Assembly: GCA_018268915.1 (NCBI GenBank)
Contig: JAFDVQ010000005.1
Location: 496,001 to 560,000, forward strand
Reading direction: 5' to 3'
DNA length: 64,000 nt
From: Acidobacteriota bacterium
Lineage (GTDB): Bacteria; Acidobacteriota; Terriglobia; Terriglobales; Acidobacteriaceae
In this document: piece by piece, positions 18,834 through 27,285 of the stretch
Numbering within the stretch: the stretch's first letter is position 1
How the letters are laid out: each line of letters starts with the position of its first letter
The notes under the pieces: generated by a model
What the model was told of the DNA's origin: nothing
Database searches by the model: none
Seen by the model: only the letters and a program-made list of their open reading frames with translations
Program-made: the position numbers and the translations under genes

Positions 18834-21779
18834 TTGAGTATTGAGAAAGAAGAAAGATTGCGGGATTGGAGACTCAATTCGCTCAGGATTCTCGCAGGAC
18901 TCGCCGCGGGAGTGGCGATTTTATGCACTCTGAGCTCGAGTGTTTCTGCCCAACGGTATAGCTTCCGCGAATACACGCAAGGATTAGGAAACCTCAACAT
19001 CACAGCGATTCAGCAGGATCGCACGGGCTACCTCTGGGTAGGGACTCAGAATGGGCTTTATCGCTACGATGGCAGCCAGTTTCAACGATTCGGGCAAAGC
19101 CAGGGCATTCCGGACCGAATCATCGACACGCTGTATGTTGGGCCGGATGGGACGCTGTGGGTGGGAACCTCAGCCGGTATTTACTTCGAGCGCAAGGACA
19201 GCAGCTTTACGCCTCTGCCCCTTCCTCTTGCGCTAAACGAGTTCACGCATCCAACTGGGACGACCTTTGCTTCGAATAGACCTGATGAAGTTGTGACAGT
19301 GTCCAGCAGCCGAGGGGTGAGGCTGCATAAGGACGGCAATGACCATTGGACCGCAGAATTACTGAACTTGCAGGGCACATTCATATGGAGTGTGCTCTAC
19401 GGTCCGGATGGATCGCTTTGGTACGGTTGCGACAAGGACCTTTGCAGGCTTAAGAATGGCCGCTCGGTCCACATGCGCGCCGGGCTCGATCTGCCTGAAG
19501 AGCAATGGTTGACGATGATGGTGGCGCGTAATGGCCACATCTGGCTGCGCAGCAATCAGCACATTGTCGAGTTGGCGGCAGATGGAAGCCGTGCAGACTT
19601 GCGAGACCTTCCGGGAAGACCGGGTGCACAGCCGTATCCATTGCTGGCTGAGGACTCACAGGGAAGAATTTTGACCGCACAGGGTTCAGAGATCGCTTTA
19701 TGGGAGAAAGATCACTGGCGTTTTGTGACGGAACACAATGGTCTGTCGCCATTTGAAGTGCAGGGCTTATTCGTCGATCGAGAAGGATCGATATGGATGG
19801 GAGTAGTCGGACACGGGCTGGAACGCTGGGTGGGTGAAGATCGTTGGGAAGCTTACACGCAGGCGGACGGTCTGAAAGACAATCTGGTCTGGGCTTCGAT
19901 TCGCGATCAGCAAGGCCGCATGTGGATCGGCACGGAAACCGGAGTGAGTTGGATTCCAGCAGGAGCAAATGCGCCAAAGATCTGGCAGTCTGCACAGGCT
20001 CAAATCAATCGCGCGGGATCCCTGGAGGTAGCTGCAGACGGAGGCATCTGGGTCGGCAGCATGGCGGGCAGCCTCACGCGAATCGATCCAAAAACTCTGG
20101 CAGGCAGGCAGATGAAAACGCCAGCTGTATACGGATTGCTGGCGGACGCTCCTGACCGTATGTGGATCGCTACGGTGTCTGGAATGTATTCGGTCAATTC
20201 TGCCGATCCAAAAGCAAAGCCTGAAGCGGTGGTGTCCCCGGTCTTTCCGAAGGCTGGACTACGCTTCACCAGCATGAGCAAGGATCTAAACGGCAGATTG
20301 TGGGCCACTTCGGATCAGGGGATATTTGTATTTGAGTCCAACGCCTGGCATGCGGTTGATGCGGGGGTCTTCAAGATCAAACCCGATCTGATCGCAGCTG
20401 ACCCAAAAGGCAACTTGTGGGTTGCCGGCCCCACGCAGGACCTGATGAAGTTGCGAATCGATGGCTTCAAGGTCGCTAAAGCTGAGCCCATAGGACGCCC
20501 ACCGCTGATGTCGGAGGGAATTGTGTCGTTGATGGTTGATCGTCGCGGACGCCTCTGGGTTGGCGAAGATGCGGGCGTGACTGTCTACGACGGGAAGGTG
20601 TGGCGCAGCTTTACGCAAGATGACGGACTGATCTGGAATGACACGGATAGTTTTGCCATTTCAGAAGATCGTGATGGAAGCATGTGGATCGGGACGTCAG
20701 CCGGCCTGAGCCATCTGATCACACCAGAAAACGCGCTAGCCGGATCGCCGCCGCCGCCGGTGATTTCGCAGGTTTCACTGGGAGCCGCAGACGTGGCTGA
20801 TGGCGGATCAGTGAAATGGAATTCGAATGCACCTCTGACGGTCTCGATGGCTCTGCTATCGTTCAAGGACACGCAGGATATCGGGATTCGCTACAGGCTG
20901 GTGGGGGAACAAGATTCTGCCTGGGAAAACACACGAGAGCTGACTGTTCACTTCCGGCATTTGCTACCGGGAAGCTATCGCTTTGAAGTCGAAGCAGTGA
21001 ACGCGGCAGGCAGCTCGGTTTCACCGCGAGCATCATTCTCGTTCAAGATCGTTCCACTGTGGTGGCAGAACGTATACCTGCAACGTGGACTGGGTGTGCT
21101 CTGCCTCGTGCTGATCATCTGGGCGTGGCGTCGCCGTGTAGGCCAGCTGATGCGACAGAAACGGCAGCTTGAAGAGGCTGTGAAGGATCGCACTAAGGAT
21201 TTGGAAAAGGAAAAGACCGAACTGGTGCGTACCCGCGAACAGATGCGGCACTTTGCTGAGCACGATGGGTTGACGGGCTTATGGAATCACCGGATCATCG
21301 TTGAGCGTTTGCGCACAGAAGTGGATAGGTCGATGCGCGACGGCAGCCCCATGGCAGTAATCCTTGCCGATCTCGACTACTTTAAGCACATTAACGATGC
21401 GATGGGCCACGTGTGCGGTGATATGACGCTGCGCGAAACGGGAGCGATCTTCCAGAGGGCGGTGCGGAGTTATGACTGGGTAGGACGTTACGGTGGCGAA
21501 GAATTCCTCCTCATTCTTCCTGGCTCAACGATGGAAGCGGCGCGCGACAGAGCTGAACATCTACGCAAGATCCTCGAGAGTTCAACGATCGGAGACGGCG
21601 ATAAGAAGTTTTCTGTAACGGCAAGCTTCGGCGTTGCGGCAGGATTCCCGGTGAATTATGAAGAGATGATTCAGATCGCCGACGCCGCGCTCTATCGAGC
21701 GAAGAACAATGGACGAAACTGCGTCGTTGCCGCCGAAATCAAACCGAACGTTGTGTCAATCTCTCAAGCCGCCGGCTGA
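18834..21779 (+). CDS. Beta-propeller sensor diguanylate cyclase (Reg_prop, Y_Y_Y, GGDEF)
   Basis: Inner-membrane sensor of 981 residues predicted to make cyclic di-GMP. Parts in order: signal or anchor segment (ILAGLAAGVAILCTLSS), about eleven propeller repeats of the LWVGTxxGLYRYDG type (residues 50-630), a Y_Y_Y domain, one transmembrane helix (GLGVLCLVLIIWAW), a coiled coil and a GGDEF domain. The active-site motif is GRYGGEEFLL. An RSYD inhibitory site lies five residues before it, so product feedback is likely. The periplasmic part resembles glycan-sensing hybrid kinases, with the kinase replaced by GGDEF. The TTG at 18834 has no clear ribosome binding site; a TTG at 18858 behind AAGAAGAAAG is an alternative. 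Confidence 0.9.
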   Translation: MSIEKEERLRDWRLNSLRILAGLAAGVAILCTLSSSVSAQRYSFREYTQGLGNLNITAIQQDRTGYLWVGTQNGLYRYDGSQFQRFGQSQGIPDRIIDTLYVGPDGTLWVGTSAGIYFERKDSSFTPLPLPLALNEFTHPTGTTFASNRPDEVVTVSSSRGVRLHKDGNDHWTAELLNLQGTFIWSVLYGPDGSLWYGCDKDLCRLKNGRSVHMRAGLDLPEEQWLTMMVARNGHIWLRSNQHIVELAADGSRADLRDLPGRPGAQPYPLLAEDSQGRILTAQGSEIALWEKDHWRFVTEHNGLSPFEVQGLFVDREGSIWMGVVGHGLERWVGEDRWEAYTQADGLKDNLVWASIRDQQGRMWIGTETGVSWIPAGANAPKIWQSAQAQINRAGSLEVAADGGIWVGSMAGSLTRIDPKTLAGRQMKTPAVYGLLADAPDRMWIATVSGMYSVNSADPKAKPEAVVSPVFPKAGLRFTSMSKDLNGRLWATSDQGIFVFESNAWHAVDAGVFKIKPDLIAADPKGNLWVAGPTQDLMKLRIDGFKVAKAEPIGRPPLMSEGIVSLMVDRRGRLWVGEDAGVTVYDGKVWRSFTQDDGLIWNDTDSFAISEDRDGSMWIGTSAGLSHLITPENALAGSPPPPVISQVSLGAADVADGGSVKWNSNAPLTVSMALLSFKDTQDIGIRYRLVGEQDSAWENTRELTVHFRHLLPGSYRFEVEAVNAAGSSVSPRASFSFKIVPLWWQNVYLQRGLGVLCLVLIIWAWRRRVGQLMRQKRQLEEAVKDRTKDLEKEKTELVRTREQMRHFAEHDGLTGLWNHRIIVERLRTEVDRSMRDGSPMAVILADLDYFKHINDAMGHVCGDMTLRETGAIFQRAVRSYDWVGRYGGEEFLLILPGSTMEAARDRAEHLRKILESSTIGDGDKKFSVTASFGVAAGFPVNYEEMIQIADAALYRAKNNGRNCVVAAEIKPNVVSISQAAG

Positions 21780-21785
21780 GCCACT

Positions 21786-23123
21786 TCAAGGCAGTGGCAG
21801 ATGAATGGTGGCCCTGGCGCCGGGGGCATCTTCGCGATTCACCAGACGAATTTCGCCTCCATGCGCACGTGCGATTTGCTGTGCGAGAGCCAGACCTACA
21901 CCACTACCTTTCGGCTTTGTGGTGTAGAACGGCACGAAGAGATTTTCGGAGTTGGCTATTCCCATACCGCTGTCTTCGATGCCGACAACCAGATCTGACT
22001 CTGAAACTCGCCAGCCCATGCGCACCGGTTTCGCGCCGTTGGAAAGCGATGCATCAACTGCATTGGTTAGCAGGTTGATGAACATCTGCTCGAGTTGATC
22101 GGGATCGGCGTTGAGCATGACGGGCGGTCCAGCATCTACCTGAACAGGAACCCGCTGCTCGAGAAGTGCGACCCGCTCCAGCAATGGGCCTGCCTGGACC
22201 TGTTTGAGATGCGGAGGCGGCAGCTGCGCGAGCAGCCGATAGGACTGTACGAAGCGGTGCAGTGCATCGGCCCGGCTTTCTACGACGCCCAGGCCTCTTC
22301 TGAAGTCGCGAACAGTAGCCTCGTCGGCAGAGAGGGTTTCGGCTCTTGCGAGAAGGCTGCCGGCAATCGACTTGATGGGAGCCAGGGAATTTGACAGTTC
22401 GTGGCCGAGTACGCGGATGAGGCGTTTCCATGCGATCTGCTCCTCTTCCTGCAGAGGCTGGCTGACATCGGCGAGCAGAAGTAGTGTGTGAGGCGCGCCC
22501 TCCTGACGGAACAGTGCTTTGCGTAGAAGCCAGCGAGCCGGCTTGGCTCCGAGCGCGTGAATGGATTGGTCAGCTGAGGCAAGCAGACTATCAAGTCCCA
22601 GTTCGTGCGCGCTGTGGCCGAAACAGCGCGCCAGGGGGCGGCCCAGAAGCTGCGCACCTGCATTGTTTACGAGTTGCAACAGGTTGTCGCGATCGAACGC
22701 AAAGATGGGCGCATGCATAACCTCAAGGATGCGTGCAAGAAGAGCCGTCGCTTCAAGCGAGCGGACTCGCTGCTTCTGCAGGAGGTCAGCCAGGGCGTTG
22801 ATTTCGCCGGCGAGTTCTCCGTAAGCGTCAGGAGTGCCAGCGCCGCGAGCGCGAAACGAATAATCACCCTCTCGAAGCGAAGAGACGACGTTGGAAAGCG
22901 TCTGAAGAGGACGCATCACGCCTTCGACAAGCGATGCAGCGATCAGCAGTAGATAGATGAGAAGGCAGAACAGCAGCAGGAGCGCCGGTGCCATGGTGAC
23001 CCGCTGCTGCCAAAGCAGGATGCCTGCGAAAAGAAACGTGGGAAGCGAGAGCAGAAAGCAAAAGAGCCACGCCCGGCGAACAGCCGACGGGTTGCGTTTC
23101 CGCGCGCGCTTGTCATAGGCCAT
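21786..23123 (-). CDS. NtrY-like membrane histidine kinase
   Basis: Sensor kinase of 445 residues, partner of the sigma-54 regulator encoded just upstream. Two membrane segments lie at about residues 18-38 and 45-65 with almost no periplasmic loop, so it probably senses membrane or cytoplasmic cues. They are followed by a HAMP-like linker (VMRPLQTLSNVVSSLREGDY), a PAS domain (LEVMHAPIFAFDRDN) and the H-box with H241 (RVLGHELSNSLAPIKS). The ATP-binding domain has NLLTNAVDAS, EDSGMGI and KGSGVGLALAQQI. The start codon overlaps the regulator gene by 11 bp, which implies coupled translation. It is the last gene of the exporter operon and faces the GGDEF gene, with a 6-bp gap. Confidence 0.92.
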   Translation of the reverse strand: MAYDKRARKRNPSAVRRAWLFCFLLSLPTFLFAGILLWQQRVTMAPALLLLFCLLIYLLLIAASLVEGVMRPLQTLSNVVSSLREGDYSFRARGAGTPDAYGELAGEINALADLLQKQRVRSLEATALLARILEVMHAPIFAFDRDNLLQLVNNAGAQLLGRPLARCFGHSAHELGLDSLLASADQSIHALGAKPARWLLRKALFRQEGAPHTLLLLADVSQPLQEEEQIAWKRLIRVLGHELSNSLAPIKSIAGSLLARAETLSADEATVRDFRRGLGVVESRADALHRFVQSYRLLAQLPPPHLKQVQAGPLLERVALLEQRVPVQVDAGPPVMLNADPDQLEQMFINLLTNAVDASLSNGAKPVRMGWRVSESDLVVGIEDSGMGIANSENLFVPFYTTKPKGSGVGLALAQQIARAHGGEIRLVNREDAPGARATIHLPLP

Positions 23124-24486
23124 ATTTTTCGATACGACGATACAGCGCGGCGCGGCTCAAGCCAAGAGCTTCAGCAGCCTGCGAGATGTTGCCATCGCAT
23201 CGGCGGAGGACTTTGCGTATGAGCAATGCTTCTACTTCGTCGATGCTCATATTCTCAAAATTGGGTGATGAAGACTTTGCTGTGGCGATGGCAAGATTCG
23301 CAGGCTCAATCTCTTCGCCGCGGCAGAGAAGCACGGCACGCTCGACCGTATGTTCGAGCTCGCGAACGTTCCCTGGCCAGGGGTACTGCATCATCTGCTG
23401 CATAGCGGCCGGCGAAAAACCGGTGACCTGCTTGCGATAACGGGAACGGTTCTTGCCGAGGAAATGCATGGCAAGCAGCGGGATATCTTCGCGGCGTTCG
23501 CGAAGTGCCGGCAGATGAATCTCAACAGTGTTGATACGAAAGAGCAGGTCCTCCCGGAAGTTTCCGGCCTTCGCCTCTTCAGGAAGATTTGCGTTCGTTG
23601 CCGAAAGGACGCGAACGTCGACCCGCCGGGTTTGCGAAGAGCCAACACGTTCCAGTTCGCCAGTTTCAAGGACGCGCAGAAGCTTGGCCTGCTGGCGTAG
23701 CGGCACGTTGGCTATCTCGTCGAGAAAAAGCGTTCCCCCATTGGCGAGTTCGAAGCGGCCTACGCGATCGGCGCGGGCATCGGTGAATGCTCCCTTGACG
23801 TGGCCGAAGATTTCGCTCTCGAAGGTTCCTTCGGGAAGTCCGCCGGCGTTCACGGCTACCAGGGGCATTCGCGATCTTGGCGATGCTGCGTGAAGGAGCT
23901 TGGAGACGATCTCTTTGCCGGTTCCGTGTTCCCCGGTGATAAGAACGTTCGCGTCAGATGGACCAACCTGGCTGATGAGTTCGAGGACCGGCTGCATCGA
24001 TGGTGCAGCGGCGACGAAGTCGGGCATGCCCTCGGCGCGAAGTAGACGGTTCTCGAGTTCGAGTTGACGCGCACGGCGGAGCGCCTGATGAAGTTCGGCA
24101 TGAACTCGAATGAGCGAAATGAGACGCTCGTTCTCCCACGGCTTCTGGATGAAATCGCGAGCGCCGCGCTTGATGCTTTCGACCGCAAGATTGATGTTTC
24201 CCCAGGCAGTCATTACGATCACTGGCAGACGGGGGTCGATCTCCTGGAGACGAGCGAGCAGGTCGAGCCCCTCCTGCCCTGATGTAGTGTCACGCGTGTA
24301 GTTCAGGTCGATCAAGAGGACGTCGTAGTCGCTTTGTCCTAAGGCCTCCAGTAGCAGTTGAGGCGAGCGCACGCATTCCACATGAATGCCCTGGGGCTCG
24401 AGCAAGAGCTCTACGGCTTCGAGAATATGCGGTTGATCGTCAGCGACTAAAACCCGGATTCTGTCTTTCTTGCGAGGTTCTGGCAT
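23113..24486 (-). CDS. Sigma-54-dependent response regulator (NtrC family)
   Basis: Transcription activator of 457 residues for sigma-54 promoters. The receiver domain has the phosphoacceptor D60 in LLIDLNY, and T93 and K115 are in place. The AAA+ domain has Walker A GEHGTGKE (about 185-192), GTLFLDEIA as Walker B, and the L1 loop reads GAFTDA (232-237) instead of the canonical GAFTGA. The Fis-type helix-turn-helix (GNISQAAEALGLSRAALYRR) ends the protein. It directly follows the TolC gene (TAAATG junction) and overlaps the kinase gene. The likely target is the sigma-54 promoter at 36977-36995 in front of the same operon. Confidence 0.94.
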   Translation of the reverse strand: MPEPRKKDRIRVLVADDQPHILEAVELLLEPQGIHVECVRSPQLLLEALGQSDYDVLLIDLNYTRDTTSGQEGLDLLARLQEIDPRLPVIVMTAWGNINLAVESIKRGARDFIQKPWENERLISLIRVHAELHQALRRARQLELENRLLRAEGMPDFVAAAPSMQPVLELISQVGPSDANVLITGEHGTGKEIVSKLLHAASPRSRMPLVAVNAGGLPEGTFESEIFGHVKGAFTDARADRVGRFELANGGTLFLDEIANVPLRQQAKLLRVLETGELERVGSSQTRRVDVRVLSATNANLPEEAKAGNFREDLLFRINTVEIHLPALRERREDIPLLAMHFLGKNRSRYRKQVTGFSPAAMQQMMQYPWPGNVRELEHTVERAVLLCRGEEIEPANLAIATAKSSSPNFENMSIDEVEALLIRKVLRRCDGNISQAAEALGLSRAALYRRIEKYGL

Positions 24487-26547
24487 TTAATGGTTGTCCG
24501 CCTCCACAACACCGGACTTTGCATCTGCAATTGAGATTCCGTAGGACTCGAGCACCGAGCCGGTGGCCTGCTTCAAAAGGATTCGAGATTTCTCGTAGGC
24601 AGTCTGTGCTGTGACCAACGCGGATTCCGCAACGGACAAATCATGTTCAGATGTCAGAGTCTGTTGGTTGGAGCCCGCCCCGAGTTTCTGTTCCTTCTGC
24701 ATGATATCGAGTGTCCGCTGGGCGAGGTCACGTGCCTGTCTTGCGGCTGCCACGCGGCTGGCACCCTGCTCCACGGAATAGCGAGCGTTTCGAACTTCGA
24801 TGACGATGTTTTTCTTTAATTCCTCTGCGTACACCTGCGACTGCCGATACTCGAGTTCGGTACGGTATTGGTCGGCCTTGCTCACTCGATTCCGGAGGGG
24901 CATCTGGAGGTTGAAGCCGACCTGGTATTCAGGTGACGAATTGTTGAAGGTGTTGGCGATCGTTCCTCCGAACCCGGAGGGGGCGACGATGGTGCCGCCG
25001 GTTCCCGGTATTGGAGTACCTCCTACGCCAGTGCCTGAGTAGAAGCCATAAAGCGTCAACTGAGGCAGCAAGGCGTTGCGTGCCGTCTTTCGGGTCAGTT
25101 CGCGGTTGCTTTGGTCGAGAGCATTCTCCTGGATCTCCCACCTGTTTTTGAGGGCGTCAGCGAGCGCCTGCTGAATCGGCTGAGTATCTGGCTCAACCTG
25201 CGCAGCTAGGTGATCTGTAGGTACAACCGCCATCTCCTGAAGAATCGGATCGTCGAATGACCGCGTGATCGCGTTCTTCATGTAGAGTTCCTGGAGTTCT
25301 AGGTTGGTGCGGGCAACGGTGAGCTCCTGCTGGCGAGTCGCCAGTTCGCTCTCAGCTTTGAGGACATCCATCTCTGGAATTGCCTGAAGCTCAAGTTGCT
25401 TGCGGGATGTGCCAAGCGTCTCGGTTGCGAATGCAACGGATCGTTCACCAACCTGCTCGGTATCGTAGGCGTTCACAAGATCCCAGTAGATGTTGCAGAT
25501 CTGTGTGACCGTAGAGATGATTTGGGCCTTGAAGGCAATATCAGATATCTTCTGATCGGTTTTGGCGATCTTGAGAAATCGAAGATTTGGTCCCAATCCA
25601 AATCCTGCCAACAACTGTTGGCCCACGTAGAAGACAGTGGTAGAGAAGAGCTGCGGGTTCAGGGCATTGTTAGGACTATTCGATGTCTGACGATTGTTGT
25701 TGAAGTCAGCTTCGAAGAAGGTCCCAGTCGGAAACGCTTGCTGATAGCTGATGTTGGCAAGGTTTTCGTTGAGGCGGTAGACGGGGACGCCAAGCACGAT
25801 CTGGTTAGGCACTAGTTGAGAAGTATGATCGTTATATACCTTCGCCTGAATGAACGGGTCATAGCTGGATACGTTCGTTCCGGTACCGAAGGTGGATTGC
25901 ACGATACCACCTGCTCCGGCGCCTGCGCCGCCCGCTCCAGTGCTTGTTCCGCCGGCGCCGCTTCCAGTGCCCCCGTTGGCTGCTGCGCCACCTGGAGTAC
26001 CGGAAACAATGCCTGTATTGACGCCGCGTACAGAACCACCGGCCTGCGTGCGAAGAACGTCCATCTGTGCGATGGGCAGGTTGTAGCGAGCAATGACGAG
26101 ATCGAGATTGTTCTCAAGCGCCAAGTCGATGGCATTACGTAGAGACAGATAGAGCTTGCCATCGCGGACCAAAGAGTTCAGACGAGGAGAATTGGACAGA
26201 CTCGGCGGCGCAACAACCTTGCCTCGATATGCGTCGAACGGATTCCAGGACTTGCGAAGCATAGCGTCAAACGGAACCTGAGGACCGGTTTGAAAGCTGC
26301 CGGTGCTATTCACCGTTTGCTGCTGCGGGGTCGTTTCCGGTTGCGACGGCGAGCTTGGGCTCTGAGCTGGCTGAGGCACGGGCGCTTGCTGGTCCTGAGC
26401 GGGAGCCTGCTGTGGCGCTGGAGCGGCGGGTTCCTGGGCCATGGCCATGTTGAGATTGAGCAGCACTATGGCCGCTCCTGCGATGATTCGCGTGCGAATG
26501 GGCGTAACTGGGGTCTGGATCAATGCCTTCACCTGTGGGTTCTTCAC
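24487..26547 (-). CDS. TolC-family outer-membrane efflux protein
   Basis: Outer-membrane channel of 686 residues for the tripartite exporter. The GTG at 26547 was chosen because GGAGG lies 10 bases upstream and GTGA overlaps the stop of the ATPase gene, suggesting translational coupling. A signal peptide (IIAGAAIVLLNLNMAMAQ) is followed by a Pro/Gln-rich linker of about 50 residues, then the two OEP repeats with long alpha-helices (YSVEQGASRVAAARQARDL). An unusual Gly/Ala-rich low-complexity insert (about 25 residues of G, A, T and S, coded near 25899-26010) interrupts the first repeat where a barrel loop is expected. The longer frame to 26601 lies inside the ATPase gene. Confidence 0.9.
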   Translation of the reverse strand: MKNPQVKALIQTPVTPIRTRIIAGAAIVLLNLNMAMAQEPAAPAPQQAPAQDQQAPVPQPAQSPSSPSQPETTPQQQTVNSTGSFQTGPQVPFDAMLRKSWNPFDAYRGKVVAPPSLSNSPRLNSLVRDGKLYLSLRNAIDLALENNLDLVIARYNLPIAQMDVLRTQAGGSVRGVNTGIVSGTPGGAAANGGTGSGAGGTSTGAGGAGAGAGGIVQSTFGTGTNVSSYDPFIQAKVYNDHTSQLVPNQIVLGVPVYRLNENLANISYQQAFPTGTFFEADFNNNRQTSNSPNNALNPQLFSTTVFYVGQQLLAGFGLGPNLRFLKIAKTDQKISDIAFKAQIISTVTQICNIYWDLVNAYDTEQVGERSVAFATETLGTSRKQLELQAIPEMDVLKAESELATRQQELTVARTNLELQELYMKNAITRSFDDPILQEMAVVPTDHLAAQVEPDTQPIQQALADALKNRWEIQENALDQSNRELTRKTARNALLPQLTLYGFYSGTGVGGTPIPGTGGTIVAPSGFGGTIANTFNNSSPEYQVGFNLQMPLRNRVSKADQYRTELEYRQSQVYAEELKKNIVIEVRNARYSVEQGASRVAAARQARDLAQRTLDIMQKEQKLGAGSNQQTLTSEHDLSVAESALVTAQTAYEKSRILLKQATGSVLESYGISIADAKSGVVEADNH

Positions 26548-27248
26548 TGTGCACCGACCTCCGACGGAAGCGGCTGCGGGACTTCGTCGCGCGTCATCCA
26601 TCCGTCGCGCAGTTCAATAATTCGCTTTGAGTAGCGGGCGTTTTCTTCAGAGTGCGTGACCTGAATGATGGTGGTGCCCGCCTTATTGAGCTCGACAAAA
26701 AGGTCCATGATTTCGCGGGCCTGGGTGGAATGCAGATTACCTGTGGGCTCGTCGGCCAGCAGCAGAGATGGCGCGTGGACAACAGCGCGCGCAATGCCTA
26801 CGAGTTGCTGCTGGCCACCTGAAAGCTGATTTGGAAAGAGGTCCTTCTTCGCGACGATCTGGAAGCGATCAAGAATGTCGGCGACCATGCCGCCGCGGTC
26901 CTTCGAAGGCAGGTTCTTGTACGACAGCGGCAGATCGATGTTCTCCGCTACTGTGAGATCGTCGAGCAGATGGTAGCTCTGGAAGACCATGCCAATTCGC
27001 TGGCGCGCGAGGTCAGCACGCTGCTTACGGTTCAGTGAGTGTACGGGCGTGGAGCCGAACCAATACTCGCCTGTCCAGCTGTCGTCGAGCAACGCGAGTA
27101 CGTTCAGCAGCGAGGACTTCCCTGCTCCAGACGGCCCCATGATCGTGACGAACTCGCCCTCGCGAATGGTCAGATTAATGCGGCGCAGCACCCAGGTCTC
27201 GGTGTGGCCGGTCTTATAACTACGTTCAACGTTTTTCAGATCAATCAT
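26544..27248 (-). CDS. ABC exporter ATPase, MacB/LolD type, with altered D-loop
   Basis: Free-standing nucleotide-binding subunit of 234 residues, expected to energise the MacB-like permeases. Walker A is GPSGAGKSS (about 38-46), the Q-loop MVFQSYHLL, and Walker [10 protein letters not shown]. The signature reads [14 protein letters not shown], with Leu where Arg is usual. The D-loop reads GNLHS, so its usual Asp is His (H173). The catalytic Glu after Walker B and the switch His (QVTHSEEN) are intact, so it may still hydrolyse ATP. It lies 37 bp after the first permease gene and overlaps the TolC start by 4 bp. Confidence 0.92.
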   Translation of the reverse strand: MIDLKNVERSYKTGHTETWVLRRINLTIREGEFVTIMGPSGAGKSSLLNVLALLDDSWTGEYWFGSTPVHSLNRKQRADLARQRIGMVFQSYHLLDDLTVAENIDLPLSYKNLPSKDRGGMVADILDRFQIVAKKDLFPNQLSGGQQQLVGIARAVVHAPSLLLADEPTGNLHSTQAREIMDLFVELNKAGTTIIQVTHSEENARYSKRIIELRDGWMTRDEVPQPLPSEVGAQ

Positions 27249-27285
27249 GTTCTTCTTTACTCCGATCTCAAGACCGAAAGATTTG

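Noticed and set aside
21780..21798. GCCACT/AGTGGC hairpin at the junction of GGDEF and kinase genes
   Set aside because: A 6-bp stem inside the kinase coding end with no U-tract is too weak for a terminator.
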